Positions 8,563 to 17,306 of a stretch of DNA of 64,000 bases are shown here, one piece after another. Positions within the stretch are counted from its first letter, which is position 1. Every line of letters begins with the position of its first letter. The notes beneath the pieces are model-generated. The model was not told where the DNA came from. It did no database searches and saw only the letters and a list, made by a program, of their open reading frames with translations. The stretch lies in contig JAJUGJ010000013.1 in assembly GCA_029268225.1 (NCBI GenBank), positions 1 to 64,000 on the forward strand, read 5' to 3'. Origin of the DNA: Burkholderiales bacterium (GTDB lineage Bacteria > Pseudomonadota > Gammaproteobacteria > Burkholderiales > Burkholderiaceae_C). The translations under genes were made by a program, and so were the position numbers.

Positions 8563-9612
8563 GTGACCGCTTCCGCCCCCACAACCACCGACCTGATGGC
8601 TGTCACCATGGGAGATGCCTGCGGCATCGGTCCAGAGATCATTGCCCGATGGTGGCCCGATGGACGTCAGTGGGTGGTCGTCGGATGTCCTCGTGTCATG
8701 GCCCGTGCTGTGAGTTGGATGCCCTCTGACAAGCGGCCCACGGTACGGGTGCTCAGCGCTTTGCGTGACGTTCAGGCTTTGGCTGAGAGCGAGCTGGGTG
8801 TCTGGGTGCCTCCTGGACTGCCTGACGACCTGTTGGACGCCCCTGTGGGGCGGGTGGACGAGCGCGCCGGCCGGGCCGCTGCGGCCTGCATCCGTGAAGC
8901 CGTGCGCCTGGCCCAGGTGGGTGAGGTGGCAGGCATGGTGACGGCGCCGTTGCACAAGGAGGCCTTGGCCATGGCGGGTGAACCCTATCCCGGGCATACC
9001 GAGCTCTTGCAGGCCGAAGGCAGTCCTGCCGGCCATCCCCCTGCGCCCGTGCGCATGATGCTGGCCAATGACCAACTCAAGACGGTGCTGGTCACCATCC
9101 ATGTGTCCTTGCGTCAGGCCATTGAGCAGGTCACATTCGACAGCGTGCTGGAGACCTTGCGCATCACGCATCGCAGCGCGGCCCTGTGGGGGCAGTCTCG
9201 GCCGCGCATTGCCGTGGCGGGGCTCAATCCGCATGCAGGTGAGGGGGGCTTGTTCGGTGACGAGGAGTTGCACATCATCGGGCCCGCCATCGAGGCGGCG
9301 CGTCGGGAGGGCATCGAGGCGATCGGGCCGCTGGCGCCCGATACCGTGTTCATGCGTGCCCGACACGCACCGCCTGAGCACCCTGGGGAGTTCGATGTGG
9401 TGGTGGCCATGTACCATGATCAGGGGCTGATTCCCGTCAAGTATTTGGGGCTTGATCAAGGCGTCAACGTGACATTGGGGTTGCCCTTTGTGCGCACCAG
9501 TCCTGATCACGGCACCGCTTTTGATCTGGCCGGCACTGGCAGGGCGGATCCTTCCAGTCTGGCTGCAGCGGCCAACATGGCCAGAGCCTTGGTGGCCGGT
9601 CGCAAGGCGTGA
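8563..9612 (+). CDS. pdxA: 4-hydroxythreonine-4-phosphate dehydrogenase family protein (PdxA-like)
   Basis: NAD-dependent oxidative decarboxylase; in the vitamin B6 pathway it converts 4-phosphohydroxy-L-threonine. The three metal-binding His motifs are present: PGHTELL, LNPHAGEGG and MYHDQGLIPVKYLG, along with GLPFVRTSPDHGTAFD. The N-terminal loop reads MGDACGIGPEI, where most PdxA have GDPAGIGPE. With that change a sugar-acid paralog (PdxA2-type) cannot be excluded. Start choice: GTG at 8563 or TTG at 8560, both after AAGGA; ATG at 8596 (MAVTMGDACG) is also possible. It appears to be monocistronic. Confidence 0.82.
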   Translation: MTASAPTTTDLMAVTMGDACGIGPEIIARWWPDGRQWVVVGCPRVMARAVSWMPSDKRPTVRVLSALRDVQALAESELGVWVPPGLPDDLLDAPVGRVDERAGRAAAACIREAVRLAQVGEVAGMVTAPLHKEALAMAGEPYPGHTELLQAEGSPAGHPPAPVRMMLANDQLKTVLVTIHVSLRQAIEQVTFDSVLETLRITHRSAALWGQSRPRIAVAGLNPHAGEGGLFGDEELHIIGPAIEAARREGIEAIGPLAPDTVFMRARHAPPEHPGEFDVVVAMYHDQGLIPVKYLGLDQGVNVTLGLPFVRTSPDHGTAFDLAGTGRADPSSLAAAANMARALVAGRKA

Positions 9613-9663
9613 CGCGCCGGCCTTGTCGCATGCCTTGAGGCCTCATCGGCCGTCAAATTTGCG

Positions 9664-12105
9664 TCAGTGTGCTGTGCTGGCACTCAAGGCGGCCAGCTGT
9701 TTGCGTGCACGCACGGTGGCACGTTCAATCAATTCGGCTTGCTCGAAAGCCTTGAATCGGCCGGTTTCGCACATCTTGGCCAAAGTCCGACCTGTCAAGG
9801 AAATCGTCTGTTTGTGCAGGTGGCCGGTGTTGAAGATGAAGAAGGTCCGACCCTCGCTCACCCAGGTCAGGCGCACCTTCTGCCACTTGCCCTGCATGAT
9901 CATGTGGTACGGCGTCCCCTTCTGAATGTGGTGCACCAATTGCAGGCCAGCTGCAGGTGGAGGCGGGGTGTCGAGGTTGATGTCGAGTTCACCCAGCGTC
10001 GGGTCCGCCTCGGGTTGTGGGCTTGCCAGGTCCAGGTTGATGTCCAGACTGCCGCTGTCCAGGGCCGTTTCCGGGATGAAGCCCGATTGCTTGATCTCTT
10101 CGGCTGTGAATGCCGATGTGCTCATCAGGCTGGTGTCGGACTGCAGGCTGTCCAGCGGCGTGGGCATCGAGTCCCCGGCCGTTTCTTCACGCGTGGGGAT
10201 GGCGATGCTCTCAACTTGCTTGAGGCGTTGCTCCAGCAGGCGCTGAGTCAGATCGTGGGTGGGCGCGGCCTTCAAGCAGGCCGCATGGGCCGGCAGCAAC
10301 TCCGCGAAAAAAGCCTGTTTGGCAGGTTCGGGGTGCTGAATCAGGGCCAGGCCCTCGTTGATGTCCTTCATCAACGACGGCAACTTGAGCAAGAAGGCCT
10401 GCCGCAGCTTGGGGTGGCCCTTGGGCTGCACACTCATGGCCAATTCACGGCCGGCGGCCTTCATGCGCTGGGCGAGAGCAGAGTCCGCGCCATCGCGCGT
10501 GGCGGCCACGACCTGAACTCGGCTCCAGACCTGCGAGAGGAAGTCGCGCAGGAAGTCTGGCAGTTCCACGTCAAGCAGCTCACGCTGCATGATCTGCATG
10601 TAGCGCTGTTGCACCCGCAGATCGGCTTCTTTGGCACTCAGCAGCGCCGCCACGTCGGCGTTATCGGCTGCATCTTGCGCCGTCTCGGCTTCGATGAACG
10701 CTTCCAGCTCACGCAACTTGGTCTCGTAGAGATCCATGCGGTCGAAATCGCCATCGACGATGTCATTGACCAGATGGGTGATGCGGGCCAAACAGTCCGC
10801 ACCAGGCCCCTGCGTGTAGTCTTCGAACGATGCGGACAGGGAGGCGATGCGGTTCACGAAGCGCCGAACCGGGTGCTTGCGTGAGTTGAAGAAATTCATG
10901 TCGCCCAGCGCCACACGCAGCACGGGCATCTGCAGACGGGCAATCTGGCGCGCCATCTCTGGCGCCACCTTCGGGTCAGACAAGACCTGATCGAACAAGG
11001 CGGCCACGATGTCGATGACCATCTTGTCGAGCGCGGCCCCACCGCTGGCGCTAATCAGCTCATCCCGGTTGGCGCGGATCTGGTTGATGGCCATGAGTGG
11101 GCCGGCGAAACCAGGTGTCCGGTGCCCGGCATCCTGCTGATCGCTGCCCAGGCTGAGTCCTGCTGCAGCCATGGCTTCCTGGCCAATTTCGCCAGCCTGA
11201 CGGCTGATCTGTCGCAGCAGGTTCTGGAAATCCACGTTCAGCGGGGCGCCGCCGGCCACGCTGTTTGAAACGACTTCGTCGAGTGCGCCCTGCCCGGATG
11301 GCAGGGGCATGCCGAACATCTCTCCCAAAGCCTGTGCGGCCCGAGCGTGCTGTGGATTCGGGGTGGAGATCGGGGCCGGTTGGGTTCTTTCCCCGCCTGT
11401 GAGTGGCGCTGGCTCGGTTCTTCGCGCATCCGCTCCGAGCGGCATGGCCGAAGAGTTCCGAGATTTTTGCAAGGACATGCCCATGGGCTGGAGCCCATGA
11501 CCACGCATGTCGATGCTCATCTGCTCGTAACTGGTCGAGAGCGCCGCGCCCAACAGGGCAGGCAACTGCCCAGCGATGGCGTTGACCACGCTCTCTTCGA
11601 TACCGAGTTGAACCAGGCTGTCGAGCAGCGCCTTGGTCACCAATTTCGGCCGCAGCGGGTTGCGCTCTGGATTTGGATCTTCGAGCAAGGCAGCCATGTA
11701 GCTGCTCACGGCCTCGAGTGGGCGCTCGCAAGCGGGCATCAGCGCCAGTGCCAGGCGGTCGGCCTGCACATCGCGTTCGACCTGGGCGTTATCGACCAGA
11801 GAGAGCGAGGCCCAGTCAGTGTTGGCCAAACTGTTCGCGCGCGTGTCTGGGGTGTTCTGAAGACAATTCTCTGCCAGGGACTTCAGCTCACGCTCGAAGC
11901 CCTGCAGCAGGCGTCCCGATTTCAAGCGCAACTCGCGGTCGGCCGTCATCAGGACCTGTCTCTGCATGTTGCTGGTGCTGGCAGAGGCTTGGGCGCCCAA
12001 CTGAACAATCGTCTGATCCAGCACGCCCGAGACGGCAACTCGGAGGCGTCCGAGTGCCTGCGTCAGCACAGCGTCAAGGCGTGGGTCGATCACGAAACCA
12101 TCCAA
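9664..12105 (-). CDS. DUF1631 family protein
   Basis: Large cytosolic protein (813 residues) of the DUF1631 family found in beta- and gammaproteobacteria; function unknown. The conserved C-terminal block (about residues 690-780: HHIQKGTPYHMIMQGKWQKV, LTWVSEGRTFFIFNTG, HKQTISLTGRTLAKM) has the look of a PilZ-like small barrel and suggests a regulatory ligand or partner site. The middle is helical with low-complexity linkers. The frame opens with TTG at 12105 (DGFVIDPRLDAVLTQ) and no upstream ATG is in frame; the next in-frame ATG is around residue 48, so the start is uncertain. Confidence 0.8.
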   Translation of the reverse strand: MDGFVIDPRLDAVLTQALGRLRVAVSGVLDQTIVQLGAQASASTSNMQRQVLMTADRELRLKSGRLLQGFERELKSLAENCLQNTPDTRANSLANTDWASLSLVDNAQVERDVQADRLALALMPACERPLEAVSSYMAALLEDPNPERNPLRPKLVTKALLDSLVQLGIEESVVNAIAGQLPALLGAALSTSYEQMSIDMRGHGLQPMGMSLQKSRNSSAMPLGADARRTEPAPLTGGERTQPAPISTPNPQHARAAQALGEMFGMPLPSGQGALDEVVSNSVAGGAPLNVDFQNLLRQISRQAGEIGQEAMAAAGLSLGSDQQDAGHRTPGFAGPLMAINQIRANRDELISASGGAALDKMVIDIVAALFDQVLSDPKVAPEMARQIARLQMPVLRVALGDMNFFNSRKHPVRRFVNRIASLSASFEDYTQGPGADCLARITHLVNDIVDGDFDRMDLYETKLRELEAFIEAETAQDAADNADVAALLSAKEADLRVQQRYMQIMQRELLDVELPDFLRDFLSQVWSRVQVVAATRDGADSALAQRMKAAGRELAMSVQPKGHPKLRQAFLLKLPSLMKDINEGLALIQHPEPAKQAFFAELLPAHAACLKAAPTHDLTQRLLEQRLKQVESIAIPTREETAGDSMPTPLDSLQSDTSLMSTSAFTAEEIKQSGFIPETALDSGSLDINLDLASPQPEADPTLGELDINLDTPPPPAAGLQLVHHIQKGTPYHMIMQGKWQKVRLTWVSEGRTFFIFNTGHLHKQTISLTGRTLAKMCETGRFKAFEQAELIERATVRARKQLAALSASTAH

Positions 12106-12216
12106 TTCAAAAGCATGCAGCCCGAAAGGGCCAGGAAGACACTTGATTCTGTCCTGAAACCAGATCGGGTGCGCAAGTCGGGATCATCCGTGACCGTGCA
12201 GATCTGCATGAGTCGC

Positions 12217-12636
12217 TTACTTTTTCAAACTGTCACGAATTTCACGAAGCAAAACGATGTCCTCGGGCGTGGCGGCCGGGGCGGCGGGCGCAGCGGGGGC
12301 TTCCTTCTTGAGGCGATTGATCTGTTTGATCATCAAGAAAATGATGAAGGCCAGAATCACAAAATTCAGGGCGACCGTCAGAAAGTTGCCGTAAGCGAAC
12401 ACTGCCCCCACTTTTTTCGCTTCCGCCAGCGGCAAGGTTGGATCTTGCCCTGCCAAGGCAATGTAGTAGTTGCTGAAGTCCAGGCCGCCCACCACTTTGC
12501 CGACCAGAGGCATGATGAGATCGTTGACCGTGGAGTCGACGATCTTGCCGAATGCTCCGCCGATGATGACCCCGACGGCCAAATCCATCACATTGCCCTT
12601 GACGGCAAATTCCTTGAACTCGCTGAAGAAACCCAT
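12217..12636 (-). CDS. mscL: Large-conductance mechanosensitive channel MscL
   Basis: Homopentameric inner-membrane channel that opens under osmotic down-shock. The ATG at 12636, preceded by AAAGGAG, gives 139 residues starting [22 protein letters not shown]1 ([20 protein letters not shown]) carries the Gly-rich gate, TM2 is [20 protein letters not shown], and the C-terminal bundle helix [13 protein letters not shown] ends the protein. An Ala/Pro linker precedes the bundle. The frame upstream to 12699 lacks family similarity. It is divergent from petA across a 225-bp intergenic region that must carry both promoters. Confidence 0.97.
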   Translation of the reverse strand: MGFFSEFKEFAVKGNVMDLAVGVIIGGAFGKIVDSTVNDLIMPLVGKVVGGLDFSNYYIALAGQDPTLPLAEAKKVGAVFAYGNFLTVALNFVILAFIIFLMIKQINRLKKEAPAAPAAPAATPEDIVLLREIRDSLKK

Positions 12637-12861
12637 TTTTTGCTCCTTTGATTGAAAGCCGGCTCCATCTGCAGGCAGTGCCTGCCGGAACATGCGCAAA
12701 TGCCAGTGTCGCCTGAGCTTGTTGCAAAAATGTAGCAGGCTGCCTGGCTGAACGCTTGACCGTGCTGCTGTGGATCGAACGAGATGCGCCCTTGACCTCC
12801 GTTAGAATATGCGGTTGACCCCATATCTCTGTCATCGTCCTATCAGTCCCTAAGGATACCC

Positions 12862-13461
12862 ATGAGCAATCAGCCAGTGGACCAAAGCCGTCGGACCTGG
12901 GTGACCATGGCCTGCGCCGCCGGTGGCGTGGGCGGCGTGGCCACCGCCATCCCCTTCGTTTCGACCTTCCAACCGTCCGAGCGCGCGAAAGCCGCCGGTG
13001 CCGCCGTTGAGGCTGATATCAGCGCCCTCAAGCCGGGCGAGATGATGACGGTCGAATGGCGCGGCAAGCCCGTTTGGATTCTCAAGCGCACGCCCGAGCA
13101 GGTCGCCGCGCTCAAGAAGATCGACCCTCAACTGGCCGATCCCGATTCCGCTCGCAAGCCCGCGGAGTTGACCCCGGCGTACTGCCGCAACACCCACCGC
13201 TCCATCAAGGAAGACGTGCTGGTTGCTGTGGGCATCTGTACTCACCTGGGCTGCTCGCCTTCGTCGAAGTTCCAGGCAGGCCCTCAGGCGTCGCTGCCAG
13301 ACGACTGGCCGGGCGGCTTCCTGTGTCCTTGCCACGGCTCCACTTTTGACCTGGCAGGTCGCGTGTTCAAGAACAAGCCGGCTCCGGACAACCTGGAGAT
13401 TCCGCCCCACATGTACCTGTCTGACACCAAGCTGCTGATTGGTGAAGACAAGAAGGCCTGA
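12862..13461 (+). CDS. petA: Ubiquinol-cytochrome c reductase Rieske iron-sulfur subunit
   Basis: High-potential [2Fe-2S] subunit of the cytochrome bc1 complex, periplasmic side of the inner membrane. The 199-residue protein has a twin-arginine signal anchor (SRRTWVTMACAAGGVGG, residues 9-25). The cluster ligands are Cys126 and His128 (GICTHLGCS) and Cys155 and His158 (CPCHGSTFD); Cys131 and Cys157 form the stabilising disulfide. AAGGA precedes the ATG. It is first in petA-petB-petC, and the Tat translocase needed for it is encoded about 6 kb away. Confidence 0.97.
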   Translation: MSNQPVDQSRRTWVTMACAAGGVGGVATAIPFVSTFQPSERAKAAGAAVEADISALKPGEMMTVEWRGKPVWILKRTPEQVAALKKIDPQLADPDSARKPAELTPAYCRNTHRSIKEDVLVAVGICTHLGCSPSSKFQAGPQASLPDDWPGGFLCPCHGSTFDLAGRVFKNKPAPDNLEIPPHMYLSDTKLLIGEDKKA

Positions 13462-13475
13462 CAGGAGACACGCAC

Positions 13476-14873
13476 ATGGCTGAAATGAAGCAGGCGCCCG
13501 CGGGCGCTTCGGCTGGCGAAAAGTTCATGACCTGGGTGGACAACCGGTTTCCGGCCACCAAGCTCTGGAACGAACACGTCGGCGACTACTACGCCCCGAA
13601 GAATTTCAACTTCTGGTATTTCTTCGGCTCGCTGGCTCTGCTGGTGCTGGTGATCCAGATCGTGACCGGGATCTTCCTGGTGATGAACTACAAGCCGGAT
13701 GCCAACCTGGCCTTCGCCTCGGTGGAATACATCATGCGTGATGTGCCCTGGGGCTGGTTGATCCGCTACATGCACTCCACCGGCGCTTCGGCGTTCTTCG
13801 TGGTGGTGTACCTGCACATGTACCGTGGCCTGATCTACGGCTCCTACCGCACCCCGCGTGAACTGGTCTGGATCTTCGGCTGCCTGATCTTCCTGGCGCT
13901 GATGGCCGAGGCTTTCATGGGCTACCTGCTGCCCTGGGGTCAGATGTCCTTCTGGGGCGCACAGGTGATCATCAACTTGTTCGCAGCCGTGCCCTTCATC
14001 GGTCCGGACCTGGCCATCCTGATCCGCGGTGACTTCGTGGTCGGTGATGCCACCTTGAACCGTTTCTTCTCGCTGCACGTGATCGCCGTGCCCCTGGTCC
14101 TGCTGGGTCTGGTGGTCGCGCACATCATCGCGCTGCACGAAGTGGGCTCGAACAACCCGGACGGTGTCGAGATCAAGCAAGGCCCGAAGGACGCCAACGG
14201 CAAGCCGCTCGACGGCATTCCGTTCCATCCTTACTACTCGGTGCATGACCTGCTGGGCGTGGTTGGCTTCCTGATCGTCTTCTCGGCCGTGATCTTCTTC
14301 GCACCGGAGTTTGGCGGTTACTTCCTGGAGCGCCCGAACTTCATCCCGGCGGACCCGTTCAAGACCCCTGCACACATCGCGCCGGTCTGGTACTTCACGC
14401 CTTTCTACTCGATGCTGCGTGCCACGACCGACCTGATGGTCAACGTGCTGGCAGTCATCATCGCCGCGGGTGCCGTGCTGAACCTGATCAAGGGCCAAGG
14501 CAAGTCCAAGATCGTGGGCGTGGTCATCGCTGCGGTGGTGATCGGTTTGCTCAAGACCTTCGAAGCCAAGTTCTGGGGCGTGGCCGTGATGGGTGGCGCC
14601 GTGGTGATCCTGGTGGGTCTGCCATGGCTGGACAAGAGCCCGGTCAAGTCGATCCGCTACCGTCCAAGCTGGCACAAGCTGGTGTACGGCGTGTTCGTGA
14701 TCAACTTCGTCATCCTGGGTTATCTGGGCGTGCAACCGCCGTCGCCTACGGGTGAACTGGTCTCGCAAGTTGGCACCCTGATCTACTTCGGCTTCTTCGT
14801 GCTGATGCCCTGGTGGAGCCAGTTGGGTACCTTCAAGCCCGTGCCCGACCGCGTGACCTTCAAGCCCCACTGA
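13476..14873 (+). CDS. petB: Cytochrome b subunit of the bc1 complex
   Basis: Di-heme membrane subunit with the quinol oxidation and reduction sites. At 465 residues it is the long bacterial form, with the full set of eight or more helices. Heme ligand histidines lie in MHSTGASAFFVVVYLHMYRG and FFSLHVIAVPLVLLGLVVAH, and the Qo-site segment around DPFKTPAHIAPVWYF is present in place of the PEWY-type motif region. The 14-bp spacing from petA and the AGGAGA site before the ATG indicate co-transcription. Confidence 0.96.
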   Translation: MAEMKQAPAGASAGEKFMTWVDNRFPATKLWNEHVGDYYAPKNFNFWYFFGSLALLVLVIQIVTGIFLVMNYKPDANLAFASVEYIMRDVPWGWLIRYMHSTGASAFFVVVYLHMYRGLIYGSYRTPRELVWIFGCLIFLALMAEAFMGYLLPWGQMSFWGAQVIINLFAAVPFIGPDLAILIRGDFVVGDATLNRFFSLHVIAVPLVLLGLVVAHIIALHEVGSNNPDGVEIKQGPKDANGKPLDGIPFHPYYSVHDLLGVVGFLIVFSAVIFFAPEFGGYFLERPNFIPADPFKTPAHIAPVWYFTPFYSMLRATTDLMVNVLAVIIAAGAVLNLIKGQGKSKIVGVVIAAVVIGLLKTFEAKFWGVAVMGGAVVILVGLPWLDKSPVKSIRYRPSWHKLVYGVFVINFVILGYLGVQPPSPTGELVSQVGTLIYFGFFVLMPWWSQLGTFKPVPDRVTFKPH

Positions 14874-14893
14874 TCGCTGCAGGAAAAACAGAC

Positions 14894-15661
14894 ATGAAAA
14901 AGATTCTTGCTTCCCTGTTGGCCGCCTTTGCCCTGGTGACGGGTGCACAGGCTGCCGGTGGCGCCCTGGTGCTGGACAAGTTCCCCAAGGAACGTGTCTC
15001 TGACCTGGCTGCTCTGCAGAACGGTGCCAAGCTGTTCGTCAACTACTGCCTGAACTGTCACTCCGCGGCCTTCATGCGTTTCAACCGCCTGAAGGACATC
15101 GGTCTGACCGAGCAGCAGATCAAGGACAACCTGCTGTTCCCCACCGACAAGGTGGGCGAAGTGATGAAGGTGTCCCTGGACGCGAAAGACGCCAAGGAGT
15201 GGTTCGGTGCGGTTCCGCCCGACCTGACCCTGGTGGCCCGATCGCGCGCCAGCCACGATGGTTCGGGTGCCGACTACCTCTACACCTACCTGCGCACTTT
15301 CTACCGTGACGACACCCGTCCGACCGGTTGGAACAACCTGACCTTCCCCAACGTCGGCATGCCGCACGCCCTGTGGGAACTGCAAGGTCAGCGCGCCGCG
15401 AAGTTCGTGGAAGTGGCCGATCCGCATGACCCGACCAAGAAGACGCATCAGTTCGAAGGTTTCGAACAGCTGACGCCGGGTACCATGTCTCCGCAGGAGT
15501 ACGACAGCGCCATTGCCGACCTCGTTGCTTACATGCAATGGATGGGTGAACCGGTGCAGCAGCAGCGTCAGCGCATCGGCGTGGGCGTGCTGATTTTCCT
15601 GGCGATCTTCTTCGTGATCGCCTGGCGCCTGAATGCCGTGTTCTGGAAAGACGTGAAGTGA
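14894..15661 (+). CDS. petC: Cytochrome c1 subunit of the bc1 complex
   Basis: Periplasmic c-type heme subunit that passes electrons from the Rieske centre to cytochrome c. The ATG at 14894 (after AGGAAA) gives 255 residues with a Sec signal peptide MKKILASLLAAFALVTGAQA. The heme-binding motif CLNCH is at residues 52-56 and a C-terminal membrane anchor (VGVLIFLAIFFVIAW) is visible. The longer frame from 14813 only overlaps petB. The gene closes petABC, and hairpins follow before sspA. Confidence 0.96.
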   Translation: MKKILASLLAAFALVTGAQAAGGALVLDKFPKERVSDLAALQNGAKLFVNYCLNCHSAAFMRFNRLKDIGLTEQQIKDNLLFPTDKVGEVMKVSLDAKDAKEWFGAVPPDLTLVARSRASHDGSGADYLYTYLRTFYRDDTRPTGWNNLTFPNVGMPHALWELQGQRAAKFVEVADPHDPTKKTHQFEGFEQLTPGTMSPQEYDSAIADLVAYMQWMGEPVQQQRQRIGVGVLIFLAIFFVIAWRLNAVFWKDVK

Positions 15662-15701
15662 TCTTGATGCATTCACTGAGCGATCAGTGAGTGCCCTGGT
15701 G

Positions 15702-15733
15702 GCGCAGTGGCTTGCTTTGAGCAGCCACTGCGC
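15702..15733 (+). terminator. Hairpin between petC and sspA
   Basis: GCGCAGTGGCT (15702-15712) pairs perfectly with AGCCACTGCGC (15723-15733) across a 10-base loop, followed by a modest T-rich stretch. A second small hairpin, CACTGA-GCGA-TCAGTG, is at 15674-15689. The weak T tract suggests partial termination or mRNA 3'-end protection. Confidence 0.55.
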
Positions 15734-15767
15734 TTCATTGTTTTAGATATTGAGGAGACCCACCCCC

Positions 15768-16382
15768 ATGATGGTGCTTTATTCCGGGACGACTTGCCCT
15801 TACTCGCATCGTTGCCGTTTTGTGCTGTTCGAAAAGGGCATGGATTTCGAAATCCGTGACGTGGACGTCTTTGCCAAGCCCGAAGACATCGCCCTGATGA
15901 ACCCGTACAACGAGGTGCCCATCCTCGTTGAGCGCGACCTCATCCTGTACGAATCGCACATCATCAACGAGTACATCGACGAGCGTTTCCCGCATCCTCA
16001 GCTGATGCCGGGTGACCCGGTGGCCCGTGCTCGCGTGCGCCTGTTCCTGCTCAATTTCGAGAAGGAGCTGTTCTCGCACGTGAACCTGCTCGAAGGCCGT
16101 GGCGGTGTCAAGGGAACCGACAAGCAGCTGGAAAAGGCCCGTTCGCAAATCCGCGACCGCCTGACCCAGTTGGCGCCGATCTTCCTGAAGAACAAGTACA
16201 TGCTGGGCGACGATTTCTCGATGCTCGACGTGGCCATTGCACCGTTGCTGTGGCGCCTGGATTACTACGGCATCGAGCTCTCGAAGAACGCCTTGCCGCT
16301 GTTGAAGTATGCTGAACGCATCTTCTCGCGTCCGGCCTACATCGAGGCGCTGACGCCGTCTGAAAAGGTGATGCGCAAGTGA
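15768..16382 (+). CDS. sspA: Stringent starvation protein A, GST-fold
   Basis: RNA polymerase-associated regulator with a glutathione-S-transferase fold that lacks GST catalysis. The ATG at 15768 (MMVLYSGTTCPYSHRCRF, 204 residues) follows AGGAG; the TTG at 15750 is unlikely. The thioredoxin-like N-terminal domain contains MNPYNEVPILVERDLILYES, and the helical C-terminal domain starts near residue 85. The sspA-sspB pair next to petABC is the usual betaproteobacterial arrangement. Confidence 0.94.
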   Translation: MMVLYSGTTCPYSHRCRFVLFEKGMDFEIRDVDVFAKPEDIALMNPYNEVPILVERDLILYESHIINEYIDERFPHPQLMPGDPVARARVRLFLLNFEKELFSHVNLLEGRGGVKGTDKQLEKARSQIRDRLTQLAPIFLKNKYMLGDDFSMLDVAIAPLLWRLDYYGIELSKNALPLLKYAERIFSRPAYIEALTPSEKVMRK

Positions 16383-16410
16383 TCGTGCTGCGTGATCGAT
16401 AACCGACCCA

Positions 16411-17019
16411 ATGAGCATGTCCACTGAACAAGAAGCCCAAGGGACCTCCACCCGTCCCTACCTGATTCGCGCCTTGCACGACTGGTGCACCGATAACGGG
16501 TTCACGCCTTATATCGCTGTGTACGTGGACCGCTCCGTGCAGGTGCCTCAGGAGTACGTGAAGAACAATGAGATTGTTCTGAACGTCAGTTTCGAGGCCA
16601 CCAGCCAGTTGGTGCTCGGCAACGAGTGCGTGGAGTTCAAGGCTCGTTTCGGCGGTCGGGTGCGCGACATCGTGGTACCGGTCGATCACGTCGTGGCAAT
16701 TTATGCCCGCGAGAACGGTCAAGGGATGGCTTTTCCGGTTCCCACGTCGCTGGGCGGTGAGGGCGTTGATGCGCCCACATCGGCGGACGACGAGTCGACT
16801 GCCGGAGCGGAGTCAGCTGAGACTGGGAAGACCAAGGCGGTGGATGCGGCGGCTCCAGCCTTGCATGTCGCACGTGCGACCAAGCCTGCCAAAGAGAAGG
16901 CGGTGCTGAAGGCGGTGGAAGCCGAGGCTCGCCCGGAGTCGACCAGTGGGGGCAGTGATGATGCGCCTGAGCCACCTCCTTCGGGTGGCGGCCGCCCGAC
17001 ACTGCGTCGAATCAAGTGA
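16411..17019 (+). CDS. sspB: ClpXP protease specificity-enhancing factor SspB
   Basis: Adaptor that binds the ssrA tag and delivers tagged proteins to ClpXP. The N-terminal dimer/substrate domain (about residues 8-115) includes RPYLIRALHDWCTDNGFTPY and the strand FEATSQLVLGNECVEFKARF. The remainder is an Ala/Glu-rich flexible linker, longer than in E. coli SspB (202 against about 165 residues). The C terminus RPTLRRIK is the hydrophobic/basic ClpX-binding tail. The start ATG at 16411 lies 28 bp after sspA. Confidence 0.93.
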   Translation: MSMSTEQEAQGTSTRPYLIRALHDWCTDNGFTPYIAVYVDRSVQVPQEYVKNNEIVLNVSFEATSQLVLGNECVEFKARFGGRVRDIVVPVDHVVAIYARENGQGMAFPVPTSLGGEGVDAPTSADDESTAGAESAETGKTKAVDAAAPALHVARATKPAKEKAVLKAVEAEARPESTSGGSDDAPEPPPSGGGRPTLRRIK

Positions 17020-17035
17020 AGAAGCTGTGTAGAAT
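17007..17035 (+). promoter_or_regulatory. Candidate sigma-70 promoter of tRNA-Thr
   Basis: TAGAAT at 17030-17035 makes a good -10, with TCGAAT at 17007-17012 as a weak -35 at 17-bp spacing. Initiation near 17042 would start just before the tRNA. The -35 overlaps the end of sspB. Confidence 0.45.
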
Positions 17036-17045
17036 GTGAGGCAGT

Positions 17046-17121
17046 GCCGGCTTAGCTCAGTTGGTAGAGCAACCGCCTTGTAAGCGGTAGGTCGTCAGTT
17101 CGAATCCGACAGCCGGCACCA
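17046..17121 (+). tRNA. tRNA-Thr (anticodon TGT)
   Basis: A 76-nt cloverleaf: acceptor GCCGGCT/AGCCGGC, anticodon stem ACCGC/GCGGT, loop CTTGTAA with anticodon TGT at 17079-17081, T loop TTCGAAT, discriminator A and encoded CCA. The A-C mismatch in the T stem also occurs in E. coli tRNA-Thr. It reads threonine ACA codons. Confidence 0.96.
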
Positions 17122-17130
17122 CAAACATTC

Positions 17131-17163
17131 AGCCGCCAGACTTCAGGTCTGGCGGCTTTTTTG
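17131..17163 (+). terminator. Rho-independent terminator of tRNA-Thr
   Basis: An 11-bp perfect stem AGCCGCCAGAC/GTCTGGCGGCT with a 5-base loop followed by a run of T. It begins 9 bases after the CCA end. Confidence 0.92.
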
Positions 17164-17306
17164 TTTTGGTTTTCCAAAAATTGGGGTGACCGCAAGTTGA
17201 CTCGCGTCCAGGCCGCGCACTGAACAGACAATACTTCGCCGTGGTCCCATGTCTTCGGCGTGTGCCTCGGTGGTTGACCACGACCATTTTTTCAGCACAC
17301 GTGCTC

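Noticed and set aside
13284-14948. A 554-codon open frame antisense to petB
   Set aside because: His/Asp-rich shadow of cytochrome b codon usage.
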